The notes under the pieces were generated by a model. It worked only from the letters and a program-made list of their open reading frames with translations. It made no database searches and was not told the DNA's origin. Both the position numbers and the translations under genes were made by a program. Below, in pieces: positions 23,658 to 35,250 of a DNA stretch of 64,000 bases. Numbering within the stretch: position 1 is the stretch's first letter; each line of letters begins with the position of its first letter. The stretch is from Coniella vitis (Eukaryota; Ascomycota; Sordariomycetes; Diaporthales; Schizoparmaceae). The DNA lies in assembly GCA_011317545.1 (NCBI GenBank), contig WUJK01000004.1, forward strand, positions 1,798,001 through 1,862,000, given 5' to 3'.

Positions 23658-25391
23658 TAATTCGCTTCTAACCTCTTCTATCTCCTCTATATAGCTATCT
23701 ATAGTTTTAAAACGGTAAGGTAGGCTAAGATATAACTAGATTCGCTCGTTTAATTTACCTTAGATATTACTAAATATACTAAGCTACTAACTATTATTTT
23801 AATTAAGAACTTTTATAGCTTTAGCGTAGTATAGGTTCTTCTGGAAGTATTTATATAGGGTATACTCGTCTTTAGCTAAGTTATAGAGCGTAAGCTTACT
23901 TTAGCGAAATTATTAAAAGGCGAGATTATAGTTTATAGAAAAGCGTTTAATAAGTAGAGTAATAAATACTATATAGCCTCCCTTATATAAGTTGCGGCGA
24001 TATATAATTATTAGTTTATTAGTCTATTAGAAGATAGTAATACCTTAAATTAGAGTACTAAATATATAAACTATCTCTATCTTAATATCTTCGTCGTCTT
24101 TACTCTCTTTAAGAGATTTAAAGCGGTTAATAAAAGCTTATACGTTTATAAATACTAAATCTTTACCTACCGTTACTATACCTATATTATCTAGGTCCGA
24201 GTATTTAGGGTTAAAGATACTAATAACTTTACGTTTTAGATATATCTAGTATATATTAGTTATAGAGGGGGCGTAATCTTATAACTATATAGTTAATTTA
24301 TATTTAAATATACGAGGGCGATTATCGTAAGGGGTCCTCCGACGGTTATCGCGGTTATTATATAGCGGTAAACGGTTATTATTATCGCTATCTAAACTAC
24401 TACCGTTAGAGTTATTATTAGGATTATTAGGCGCTTCGGCCGTATACTACTATAAGGGCTATAAGGTCTTAATAGTAACTCGAATACGTTTACGGGCTTA
24501 TTAAACTATACTTAGTAACTATCTACTACTAGCGGTAAAACGTATTATAAAGGGATTAATAGCGCTATCCGCTATATCTAACTTACGAAATAGGGTATTA
24601 ACGGTTCGAGCCGTATTATCGGCTTATTAGCGGATTTTCGCTAGTTCCTGCTTATAAGCGCTAGTACGAATACCTAATTTAGCTAGTATTTTATCGATTA
24701 TAATTTAGGCTTTATAAGCGGCTACCTAATTAACGTTTAATTAGTCGATTATAGCTTTAGTTAAGGTTTAAGACCTTTAGCCGATTTATTTAATACGTTT
24801 TAGTTCCTTAGCGAAGTCCTTTAGGTCTATAGGACCTTTAGGGTTATTAATTAAGTCTAGTTTACGTATTAGGGCAAGTATTATAATATTACGTTCGATA
24901 TATAATATATTTATTATATCGGTTACTAACGCGTCTCCTTTATCCTTATTATCGTTAGATACCGTACTCTTTACTAAGGTATCCTCCTCGGTATTTACTA
25001 ATAAATATTATCCGCTTAACTAAGCGGCGTTCTAACTAATACGTATCGCGATATTATATACTAGGCTAGTAGTAATACTCTTAATATTAGGCCTAGGAAT
25101 AGAAGGGTAGCTAATGCTTAATTTAACGGGGAATAAGCTATATATAATACGTCGAGTATCTATATTAATAGTATATAGCTTATATATATATAGGGAAGTA
25201 TAGGGTCTCGCGGCGCGAGGCTTATTTAAGGAATTTAACCGATTAGTCCGTTTATCGAGTTAGTATTGCTTTTAGTTTTATATAGTCGGCGGCGTATTAT
25301 ACGTAGGCCTTTATACTCCGTCGGGTATTAAGTCTCGCCTTTGTTTTAAGGGCTAACTTAACGTTATTAATATAATAGCGTATAATATAAT
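23658..25391 (-). pseudogene. Element B gag N-terminal part, RIP-destroyed
   Basis: TA-saturated DNA between element C and the 5' end of B. On the minus strand it has long stretches with only Gln/Trp-type stops, consistent with gag. No individual motif can be assigned. Confidence 0.5.
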
Positions 25392-25404
25392 ATCGTAGCT
25401 ACTA
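25392..25404 (-). other. Probable primer-binding site of element B
   Basis: On the minus strand this reads TAGTAGCTACGAT, starting two bases inside the 5' LTR, and is identical to the site in element A. Confidence 0.45.
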
Positions 25405-25406
25405 CT

Positions 25407-25589
25407 TATAGGAGCGGTAGCGTATATAGTAATATCTTAATTAAATGCGTATATAAAGAGGAAACTAACTAGCTACTATTAGCTCGAATAGCTAGCAGTG
25501 GATATAGGTTATAGGCCTGCGCATAGGCCACCTCTAGACCTATATCACGTAACCCTGGCTGATTATATAACCCGTAGCCCTCTGCTATA
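25407..25589 (-). repeat. Element B 5' LTR
   Basis: It is 183 bp, paired with 9545-9727. The outer half keeps CCTGCGCATAGGCCACC where the partner reads CTTACGTATAGGCTACC. Confidence 0.9.
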
Positions 25590-25594
25590 TAATA

Positions 25595-27773
25595 ACTAAG
25601 GCTATTAATAATACCTTTATAAGTAACTATACCGAGGATAATTACTCCGCTTAGCTAAGCTAGGATAATAATAGTAGTATCCGCTTTAGTACCTTATATA
25701 ATATATATTTAAACGAATCGCATACTATATATCCTTCTCCCTTTACTAGCTCGTTATCTTTAAGCTACTCTATTAACTATTATTAAGGTTATAAGCTTAG
25801 CTATATATTACCTAACGCCCTACCGCCTAAACGTACCTTATCTAATAAAATATAATCTGTTTAAGCCCTTATAGCCTCTATTACTATAGCCTTAGTTCGC
25901 CGTTTAAAATACAAAGAGGTTAGCGTATTCGATCCCGAATACCTTAATCCGTCTAATATTAGTATAATTACCGTTAAGAAGGATATTATCTTTATAAATA
26001 TATAAAGCTTTTAGTAAAGATTAGATATATTCCTAGGTAATAAAGCTATATAAGTAGCGATATAGATATAATTAATAGAGTTATTTTTAATACTATTATA
26101 AGGTATTATTATATACTAGTAGAATATAGAGCTATTGCTTACCGAACGTTATTCCCTATCTAATCGCGGTATTACTAAGATTATAATATCGCTAATTAAA
26201 CGCTTCGCTATAAACGCTAGCTATGCTATATATAAGTTCCGTAAGATATACTTTTACCTTACTAACCTATTAAATAATAAATATAGCCTATATAAGTATA
26301 TATAAATAAAGATACGATATATATATACTGCGGGTATACTAAACCGTTAGAACGATAATTAGTATAGCGTTATTATCGATATTTAATCTTCCTTTAAACC
26401 TATTATATAATAATACCTACCGCTATTACGTTATAACTAAACTCTTAAAGATTATATAGTAATTATAGAAGAAGCTAAAATAATTCTATTATCTATAGCC
26501 GACCGCCGTTATTACCGCCCCGCCTACGAAGATAACCGTTATAATAATCGTAATCGCTAGTCTCGTTATAACTCGTGCCCTTATAATAATAATAACCGTA
26601 GGTATAAGATATATAATAAGGATAAAGGAAAAGGTAGAGATTATAACTATAGCCCTAAACGTAACTATAACGATTATATAGATCGCCGCGAGTATAAGGA
26701 TAGATTATATAATCGCGACTATTACTATAATCGCGCCGCCGAGTATAATAGTAAATACGAAGGTAATTATAATTATAATCGTAACCGTAATTATAACCGT
26801 AATTACGATCGTAATCGCGATCGATAACGTATATATAACGTCGTTTTAGACTAAGACTTAGATACTAATTACTCCTTATAAGCCCCTTTTTAGGAATTCT
26901 TTATATAATAGGTTGCTATTGCTAGTACCTTTATCGTTTTTAGAGAGTACGATTTATCTATTAACTGATTTGCTTAATATAAAGCCTAGCTGCTATACTT
27001 ATACCTATTATTCTCTTATCTTCGAGTCTCGTAACCTTTTATTTAAATACCTCGATCGCTACCCTTATAAAGGCTCCGTTTTAAAATATAATATAAAGAA
27101 GAACCTCTAGGCTGCCGATACCTTTACTAGTAATATTATTAATATTAATATATAATATGTTATAATCGCTTAACTTATATAAAAAAAGGATAATATAATA
27201 GCTATAGGTAGATACTATTATATACTAATTAACGTTTATAAGAAGCCTAATAGTAAGAATATTATTACCTACGCCGATATTAGCTCGGGCTATAACCTTA
27301 TCGACTTAAAATAGCTCGAAGCTAACTTTCCTAACTACGCTATTACCTAATATAAACCTAAGATTATTCGTAGCATTAGTAATAAGCTAATTATTCTCGA
27401 ATATAAAGTAACTTAAACCCTATTTATACTTAGTATAACCCCCTTTAGCTCTAGCGTTCTAAAGGATACTATCGAAGCTTAGATCGTTAACCGCTTTAAC
27501 GCCGACTATCTACTCGGGAATAACTAGCTTAAACTACGAAAAGCTATCGTTAACTACGGAATAAATCGTATTAAGTTCCCTAATAATAACTTTATTATAC
27601 CCTTTACCGTCTCTAAGTTTATAAATAAGCTAATTATTCGTAAGGTTATCGCCGTCGATACCGTTATTTTAAAACCTAGCTAAATAAGGTTATTTATATC
27701 GACTACGCTTTACTACTTAATAGCCGCTCCTTTATATTTACTACTTAATACCCTATAGCGCTAAATGCGTTTC
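25595..27773 (+). pseudogene. Element A gag C-terminal half and protease remnant
   Basis: Plus-strand coding remnant of A between B and E. From about 26.5 to 26.83 kb it encodes a strongly Arg/Tyr/Asn/Asp-rich tail (RPAYEDNRYNNRNRQSRY and similar), typical of gag in this gypsy group. At about 27.27 kb comes ADISSGYNLIDLKWLEANFP, a retropepsin-like start in which the Asp survives, followed by VNRFNADYLLGNNWL-like residues. Stops are of RIP type. The region is cut off by E inside the protease-RT linker. Confidence 0.65.
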
Positions 27774-28012
27774 TATCAGGGTTTTGGTGGGCAAAGTGAC
27801 AGGATACAAGAAAGCATCCAATAAGCAGGATCTTAGCAGTGTTCAAGATGTGTTTTCAATAAGGTTATATTCAGAAACTAAACTGAACTTAGTTCCTTTC
27901 TTTCTTTTTCCATATCCCAATTTCCATCCTTGATTATAAATATAATTAACTTCGCAGGGTTCCCATTGCTTTTAAGTAATATATAAGCAGGTTTCCAGTT
28001 CAGACTCTAATA
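27774..28012 (-). repeat. Element E 3' LTR
   Basis: It is 239 bp. Its outer 150 bp are unmutated (GGTTTTGGTGGGCAAAGTGA) while its inner end is RIP-changed (ATATAAGC, CTCTAATA). Confidence 0.92.
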
Positions 28013-28564
28013 ATATCCCCCTTCTTATAAGCTTTGTCCTCGAAGCTATTAAATACCAGAAGAAGTCCTTTTTATCTAACAACAGCAATTTAGGTTAAGG
28101 TACTCCAGCTGATAACTCGTTGCGTTTAAGCAGGTTGTTTATAACCAAATTGCAGGTTATATACTTAAAATCCAATTTTCTTTCATTAGCATTATAGTAT
28201 AGTGGCTATACTATTATTCCAAAAACAGCTTGTTATTATTGAATATCGGTTCCAGGGATAATATAGTATATTATGCGTTAAAGCATCTTCATTATTGCTT
28301 TATTATCCTTATTACTATATTGTTGTTATCGTATTATTATCGAGGGGTTTCAAAGTATCGTTAGTAACGCCGTAATTATAATAAAATAATAGCAATAATA
28401 ATAGAATAATAGTAGCAATAAAAGAGTAGTAAACAAGAATAGTTTACGCCGAGGATAATAGTAACAATAAAAGAATAATAGCAACAGTAAAAATAGTAGT
28501 AATAGTAGTAAATGGGCAGGGTATATAGACTACCTGACTATTGCGATGGCTTCACCTCTACAAC

Positions 28565-28572
28565 TATAAAAG
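28565..28572 (+). promoter_or_regulatory. TATA box on the strand opposite to pol in element E
   Basis: TATAAAAG is followed by a pyrimidine-rich stretch (28573-28625), a typical fungal promoter arrangement. It lies about 330 bp before the antisense accessory frame and points the same way. Confidence 0.5.
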
Positions 28573-28841
28573 CTACTCTTTTTTCCCTGTTGATTTGCTT
28601 CTCTTTCCTTTTCTTTCTTCCTTTAGACCAAACTTTCAAATATTTTGTTAGTATTCCCTTTCAGTCTCCCTTTATCATACGCTTCGTCTTCCCTACTAAA
28701 AAGCAGTTCTATCGCGCTTATTACTTTATTCCTTTCCTGCGTTTTCGTAGCTAGTGCGTAGTACTAATACTTTATTATAGCAGTCGCAACATTCATCAGT
28801 TAGAGAAGCAAAAATACCTCCTAAGCGCCCCGCTAATAATA

Positions 28842-29659
28842 ATGGAAATCAGTAAGTATTTTTTATATTCGTCTTACGTCAAAGCACCGTTAACCCTGCT
28901 CTTAGGCCTAGCAAACGCGCCAAAGTCGCTGCAGCTATCAATAACAATAATAATAGCCCTCTAGCCCCCGCTCGGCCTATTACAGAATAGTATACGCGCT
29001 GCGTTCGCGCAGTAGCCAAGAAGCCAAACCACATTTGCGAACCTTATCCTAGTAAGCAGCTTTTTCCTTACGTATCGGGCCAATACTAATAGTATTAGGT
29101 ATTAGTACTAAGTGCAAACATTACGCCAAAAATAACCAGCCTTATTATCGTATAAGTATAATTATCCGAATTTATTATATTGCGAGAAGTATACTGATAA
29201 GCAACCGAATAGATGCCTTTTGCCGTCCGTACGATCATATTGTCTTAGTATCCCTTTACTGCCGACCAGTTAAAAGAGGCTATTTCGAAGATTCCTCGTG
29301 CTTAGTCCCATCCATTCACCACTAGTAAGGACAATAATAGCGGCAAAAGCGTTGCGAATTCGCAGGGTAATGCTGGCCCTGCCGTCGTTATTAGTAGTGG
29401 TGGTAATGCTAAACAGCTTGCCATTACTCGCGATATAATATCGCTGCTTGCTCGCGGGGTTAACGCATTGGAGCGATTAGCTAATATTAGAGAACGGTTG
29501 GTTAAGGTCGCTAGTGCCTATAATAACGATGAAGAGGATAATAATGATAATAATGGTGGTAATAATGATGGTAATAACGGCGACGACGGTGCTAACGCGC
29601 AGGGTGGAGGCGGCGATAACAGCGGTGATGGCGGTGATGGCGGTGATGGCGGTGCCTAG
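28842..29659 (+). pseudogene. Antisense accessory gene in element E, Cys-rich N-terminus and Asp/Asn/Gly-rich tail
   Basis: This plus-strand frame runs antisense to pol, ends 3'-to-3' against the chromodomain, and lies between it and the 3' LTR. The frame ending at 29659 stays open back to about 28895 apart from about a dozen stops; nearly all are TAA/TAG where Gln would be restored and the one TGA could be a former Arg or Trp codon. Near the start is a basic PSKRAKVAAAI patch. Residues encoded at 28991-29095 have Cys/Tyr spacing that fits a Cys-rich zinc-binding module with several Cys changed to Tyr. A helical part (ERLANIRERLVKVASAY) and a run of Asp/Asn/Gly follow. The last 63 codons from 29468 are intact. 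An ATG at 28842 with a GTAAGT eight bases later may be a first exon, but I could not join it in frame. Function unknown. Confidence 0.55.
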
Positions 29660-29819
29660 GCTGTTGTTGTTAGCTACAACTAGTGAGCATATTTTGCGCT
29701 GCTTAATCGTTGCGATACGCTATTGTTTTCGCTAGTTGATTATTTAGACTAGTTTTAATTTTTCGTACTTTTTCGTTTTGCTATTAATTGCATTTCATAT
29801 TTTTAAATCATTTCTCTAT

Positions 29820-32800
29820 TATCAATGTATTAACGCGGCTCCCACGTATCGTTTTCGCTGCTATAACCCTTCCATCGAATAAGAAATTAGCGTTGTTTTT
29901 TAGGACCTCGATATACAAGAATTGCTTCGGCTTTAAAATGTTCTTTACCTTTAATATTAATTTCAGATCGGGGCTTAGGATTGTCGCCTTCTCTGCTAAT
30001 AAATTGCTTTAACGTAGAGATATAAAAAATATCGTGAACTTTATAAGCTTTTGGTAGCTCTAACCGGTATGCTAATCCGTACGCTCCAACTACCTCTAAT
30101 ACTCGAAATGGACCAAGGTATTTATTTGCCAGCTTTGCTGATGGATAGCGTTATCGTAAGTTCTTCGCTAAGACCAGGACGAGTTGGTTAGGTGTAAATC
30201 TTTTATCTATATGCTTTGTATTATACTATTTAGTATAACTAGCTTGAGTATTACGCAAATATTGCTCTATAGTAACGCATTCCTCTAATAGGGCTATTAT
30301 TCTCTCTATAGCGGCTAGTGCTATTATTTTTGGGTAACTAGGATAGTTAGAGGGTAAACGAGGGTTATATCCTATTAAGGCATAAGTAGGTAATAAAGAA
30401 GTTGATGAATATAGTACGTTATTATAAGTAAATTAAGCCATAGGTAAACGTTGCGTCTAATCTGCTTGTTTGATGTTATAATATATACGTAAGTAAAGTT
30501 CCAAAGTTTGATTTAGGCGCTCCGTTTGACCATCCGTTTATGGATACATTGCGGTGCTAAGACGCCGCTTTATCGCCAAGTAATAGCAGAAAGAACTCCA
30601 AAAGGTGCTTATGAATAGGCTTCCTCTGTCGGAAATGATTCCATCTGGTATTCCAAAAAATTAAAACATATATCGTACGACTAAGTCTACGAGTCCGCTG
30701 CTTATAAGTCGAGTTATAGTTAGTATATATAATCCATATTTTATATAACGATCCACGATAACCAGAATTAAATCATAGGCTTTTCCGTTGCTTCCTATAG
30801 ATACTAGCAGTTTAGTAATAAAATCCATCGAAATTTCCTGCCAAGGGCGTATAGGCACCGGTAATACTACTAATAAGCTATAAGGGCGGTAAGTTATAGC
30901 TTTAGCTCGTTAATAAACTATATAGGTATTAATATATTATTTCATGTCCTTACGCATAGAAGGCCAAAAGTAGCAGCGTTTAAGCAACTTATAAGATTTA
31001 TTAAAGCCGAAATAACCTATAGTTGCATTATTATAGTATACTAATAATAATTCCCTTCGGAGTACGGGCACCTAAGGTACGTAAAGTTAGTCCTTTATTA
31101 TTAAGAGTCTATATTAAGTATTCTATACGTTTCTTATACAGATCCTATATACTTTCTATTCGTCGGATACTATAAATGGATCGCTTTATTATATATTCTT
31201 GACCTTAATATAGAGAGGTTTATCTAGCTATAAAGCTATTACCGTAATACGTTAAAGTTACGCGTACGGAAGGATAGTAGGGTCGCGAGGCCTACTTCCA
31301 AGCAGGTAAACTGCAGAACCAACGTATAGTTTAAGCTTAGATTACGCAGTCTAATAACTCCGCTCAGAGGTCTTTAGTCTCTATCCGAGAGTACGCATTA
31401 TTAAAAGGTAAGCTCTCCGTCCTATATACTTTACCGCTGCTTCCAAGCAACTTAATAACCTATACGGGATACAATTTCTAGATCCAATCTTATAGATACT
31501 ACCTCCTTCGTCTACTAACGAGATAGCACTACTCAGGTTATCTAAAACATACTCTAAGACTACGTATTCGCAGCTTATCTGCAAACCAGAACTTATTAAT
31601 CCTATAGTAGACTATACCTCTTTAGTACTCAGTTCGTTATTTCGGCAAGTCCGTTTTAATTATACTAGGTCTTCAGATACCTATATAACAAAATCGCTAG
31701 GTATACGTAGCTCCTTATCAGCTTTCGCACTACTACGATAATTAGGACGCCGTAATAGTCCGTCTACAGGATTTAATCGACCAGGTTAATAAATAATAGC
31801 AAAGTTATAGTTACTTAAAAGCTGCAACTATCGTACTTACCTCGCTAATAGCTGTCTTTTTATTTCCCAAAAACTCCAATTCAAGTAATCAGTCTTAATA
31901 ATAACTGGAGTTTATACGTATAAGAGGTATTAACGCCAGTTTAACGCTACGTTAATAATAGCAAGTAGTTCCCAGTCTCCCACGCCATAACGGGCTTTAA
32001 CTAAAGTTAACTTTTTAGAGCGAAAAGCAATTGGATGCTAAACTATATTAAATAACTGTGATAAAACAGCTCTAATAGCTTACTGAGACGCATCTGTTTC
32101 TATACGTATTAGCAAAGCAGGATTAAAATAGCGTAATAATAGAGCGATAGTAAAACGGGCACGCAACGTTCGGAATGCAAGACGCTATCGGAAATTAAGA
32201 ACAAAAGTACTAATATGCTCGCCGCGTAAAAGCTGCGTTAAAGGTATAGTAATACGAGAATAATTCCGAATAAAACGCCTATAAAAACTAGTAAAGCCCA
32301 AGAATACTTAGATATCTTTAATACACGCAGGCTCAGGCCATTGCTTAATAGCAGCGACTCTACTGCGTTCTATACTAATTCCCTCAGGAGTAATAACGAA
32401 ACCTAGAAATTCAACTTTTAATATATTAAATTCACATTTTTTTAAGGTTAATACATAACTTCTACTCACGTAATCGTTCAAACACTCTGCGAATATCTTG
32501 CGTATACGTTGCGGGGTCCTTGCTAAAAATCAGAATATCATCGAGGTAGACAATACAAATAATATCAACAAGCCCAACTAGAACTCGATTAATATAAGAT
32601 TAAAAAGTTGCAGGAGAATTAGTTAAACCCATTAGTAAAACAAGGTACTTAAAATGCCCGTATTTAGTGCGAAAAGCAGTCTTCTATTTATTACCTTCCT
32701 TAATTCGTATATAGTAATAAGCATCTTTCAAGTCAAGCTTAGTATAAATAGCAGTATATAACAATTGGTCTAGAACTTCTGAAATTAAGGGTAAAGGTGC

Positions 32801-34950
32801 GCGATTCTTACATATTAGCTTATTTAAAGCACGATAATCAACATAGAGGCGTAACTCCCCGCCCTTTTTTAGTACAAAAATAATAGGAGCTCCTATAGGA
32901 CTAATAGAATAGCGAATAAAACCTCTGGCCTGCATTTTCTATAAGTATTCCCTAAGACTTTCCAGCTCTAACGTAGTAAGTGCATAAATAGGTCCCTATA
33001 GAGGTATCGCACCCTTTTCCAGATCAATAGTATAGTCTGAAACCGTTCGTGCTGGTAAAGGTGTATTAGGATCTATATGTGTAATATCCTTAAAGTCTGC
33101 GTATTCGCTGGGTAAACTAGGAATAGGTTTTTCAACTTCCTTTTCAGATAAATATAAAGGAACAGTAGGTACGCTTTGCATAGCAAATATTGCGCGTGCG
33201 TCGCGTATTTCCTACGTAGACGTAGTAAGTATTAACTTGGATGTATATAGTGGCCATCTCTAATACCTAGTGGCCTAATCAATTTGAGGATTTGCAGAAA
33301 TAAGCCAAGGAAAACCCAATACAATTAGGAAGGGTGCTTTTTCAATAATAGAGAAGCGATAACGCTGCGTTCTCGTAACGCCTAAGGAATTAGTAACTAA
33401 TAAATCCAATAAAACAGAACCCAAAGTTTTTATCAGTATACTATCAAAGGTAACCAGTAGAACACTTAGTCCAATATAAAGTTATAGAACTTATTCGAAT
33501 AAGTTGCGTATAAGTAGGTTCTCCTCTACGCCTAAGTCAACAAACGCTTCTTTTTCCATAAACTATAATATTTCACTTAAAATTATATTAGCCTTGATGA
33601 TTAAACGAGGATAATCCTGCCTAGCGTATTCCTAGCTAGAACTTTACGTATAAGCTATATCGTAGGTAATATTCGAAATTCGTTATAATTTTGGGTATAC
33701 GATTACAGTATAGCCTGCTGTTTAACAAGTTCGGTAATAAGCTTTAGGATATTTGGTAGAAGTATAGTTATCCTCCCCGCAAACGTAACAAATTCGCTAC
33801 GGGTTCTATAGGCAAGTTGCTTATCGATGGCCTTATTGGTTACAATTATAATATCGAATACTATAATTGCGAGTTAGGTGCATTAATATAGCGGAATCGT
33901 TAGTATTACGCTTAGGGGGTAAAGATAAGTTAATTAATAACGTAGAAAGTGGCGAATTCTTAGTAGCTTTCTTAGGATAATGGGTTGCAATATAACCAGA
34001 CTCCCTATACACAAAGCAAGTCCTACGTTCTCGCAAGGTTCGCATAGGTTAAGGTTAACTATCTTTTTATATTAATTCGAATCGTTATACCAAACTAATA
34101 GTAAGCTCCTATTCCTACGGTAACGTTGCTTAAGAGCCGAGTATAATCCGTAACTTAGGGCGTAGCCGAGTAATAAAGGCTATAATACGAGCTAATCCTT
34201 CCAAAGGAGCTAGATTATCCAATTCGATTTCATTAAAACGTTATACGAAATCCGTAACTACTTTATCTCGACCTTATATAAGTTGTAAAAGCTTCGAAGA
34301 CGTAGTAAGTACACGAGTCTCAGGATCAGAGTATTATTTCTTAAGAATTTCCAAAAGATTAGGTAGGGATATTTTCGCCTTAGCACTATTTTCCCTACGT
34401 TAACGTATAAGATAACTAACCTAATGGCGTTTTGCATTATCTCTTAAACAACCAGCAGTATAATAAGATTTATAGTCTTCGTTAACAATACTATATATCT
34501 CAAATCGATATATAAGGTTAAATTTAAAAGCTTGAAATTCTATTAGACTAGTTCCTCTATATATTAGGTTCGGTATACTACGTAAAAGGGTGAGAGACGT
34601 AGCGTTAACAGTATTTTCCAATTAAGAGGCAGATAAAGAACTATTATATCTGGAAAGAGTAGGTATAGCTCCACTTAGGGGTAATAAATTACTACGTAGA
34701 AGCATCGTAGACGAAGAAGAAACCTTATAGCTAGCTAGTAATAGGTAAATATAATCAGAGGATCTATTCTTTTACGCCAAGCGTATACGTTTAGTGCGTA
34801 AGCGCTGCTTAATGTCTTGGAGCCGTAATAATACGTCTACTTCAGCCTCTTCGCGAAGGCGTTGTTCAGTTATAACAGCTGTGTTTGGAGATTCTAAGGA
34901 AATTCGCTGCGTTGGCGCAGTATTAGCGCGACTAATACGAGAAGAGCGTC
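29820..34950 (-). pseudogene. Element E gag-pol remnant (chromovirus)
   Basis: Reading down the minus strand: gag at about 34.9-33.85 kb with a knuckle reading CFVYRESGYIATHYPK near 34,020-33,970, where Tyr stands at places expected to be Cys or His; protease about 33.7-33.2; RT from about 33.18, with GAPIIFVLKKGGELRLYVDYRALN at 32.88 kb and KLDLKDAYYYIRI at 32.71 kb; RNase H to about 31.7; integrase with PWQEISMDFITKL at 30.84 kb; and a chromodomain (FLIRWKGYSSENDTWEP) at about 29.87 kb. Tyr and stop codons at expected Cys, His and Gln positions show RIP. No complete frame remains. Confidence 0.85.
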
Positions 34951-35006
34951 GGGTAGATAGTATTCTTATTCTTGCCGGTTTATACCCTTGGAAAAGAAGT
35001 TTAGAA

Positions 35007-35245
35007 TATCAGGGTTTTAGTAGGCAAAGTAATAGGATATAAGAAAGCATCCAATAAGCAGGATCTTAGCAGTATTTAAGATGTGTTTTTAATAAGGTTA
35101 TATTCAGAAACTAAACTAAACTTAGTTCCTTTCTTTCTTTTTCCATATCCCAATTTCCATCCTTGATTATAAATATAATTGACTTCGCAGGGTTCCCATT
35201 GCTTTTGAGTAATGTATAAGCAGGTTTCCAGTTCAGACTCTGACA
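35007..35245 (-). repeat. Element E 5' LTR
   Basis: It is 239 bp, partner of 27774-28012. Here the outer end is intact (CTCTGACA) and the inner end is RIP-changed (GTTTTAGTAGGCAAAGTAATAGG). Confidence 0.92.
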
Positions 35246-35250
35246 GTTTC

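Larger units (their letters stand above)
9545..25589 (-). mobile_element. Element B: Ty3/gypsy retrotransposon nested in A
   Basis: LTRs of 183 bp (9545-9727 and 25407-25589) start TATGGGAG/TATAGGAG (ancestrally TGTGGGAG) and are flanked by TAATA at 9540-9544 and 25590-25594. RT motifs on the minus strand near 12.9-13.7 kb (INDIIVFLDTFEDYLKYLE, then LLGFYINAFGL) fix the orientation, so the right LTR is the 5' one. Removing TRIM1, TRIM2 and C leaves about 7.71 kb. The RT type resembles that of A. An Asn/Tyr/Arg-rich gag tail with a decayed zinc knuckle lies at 16.0-16.3 kb. Its duplication is free of CA/TG and identical on both sides, which fits insertion into DNA that RIP had already changed. 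Confidence 0.9.
27774..35245 (-). mobile_element. Element E: lightly RIP-mutated chromovirus nested in A
   Basis: It is 7,472 bp with 239-bp LTRs (27774-28012 and 35007-35245) ending TGTCAG/CTGACA and flanked by GTTTC at 27769-27773 and 35246-35250. A G-rich purine tract (minus strand) abuts the 3' LTR at 28013-28025. Minus-strand domains in order are gag with a CCHC-like knuckle, protease, RT, RNase H, integrase and chromodomain. RIP is much lighter than in A-D: ATG, CA and TG remain common and readable RT and integrase segments survive. It is probably the youngest or least exposed large insertion. An opposite-strand gene lies between pol and the 3' LTR. Confidence 0.93.

Noticed and set aside
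28512..28754. An 80-codon plus-strand frame in element E
   Set aside because: It spans the TATA box and the pyrimidine-rich leader of the antisense gene and is hydrophobic by composition only.
34794..35042. An 82-codon plus-strand frame at the 5' end of element E
   Set aside because: It is the complement of a charged gag helix and runs into the LTR.
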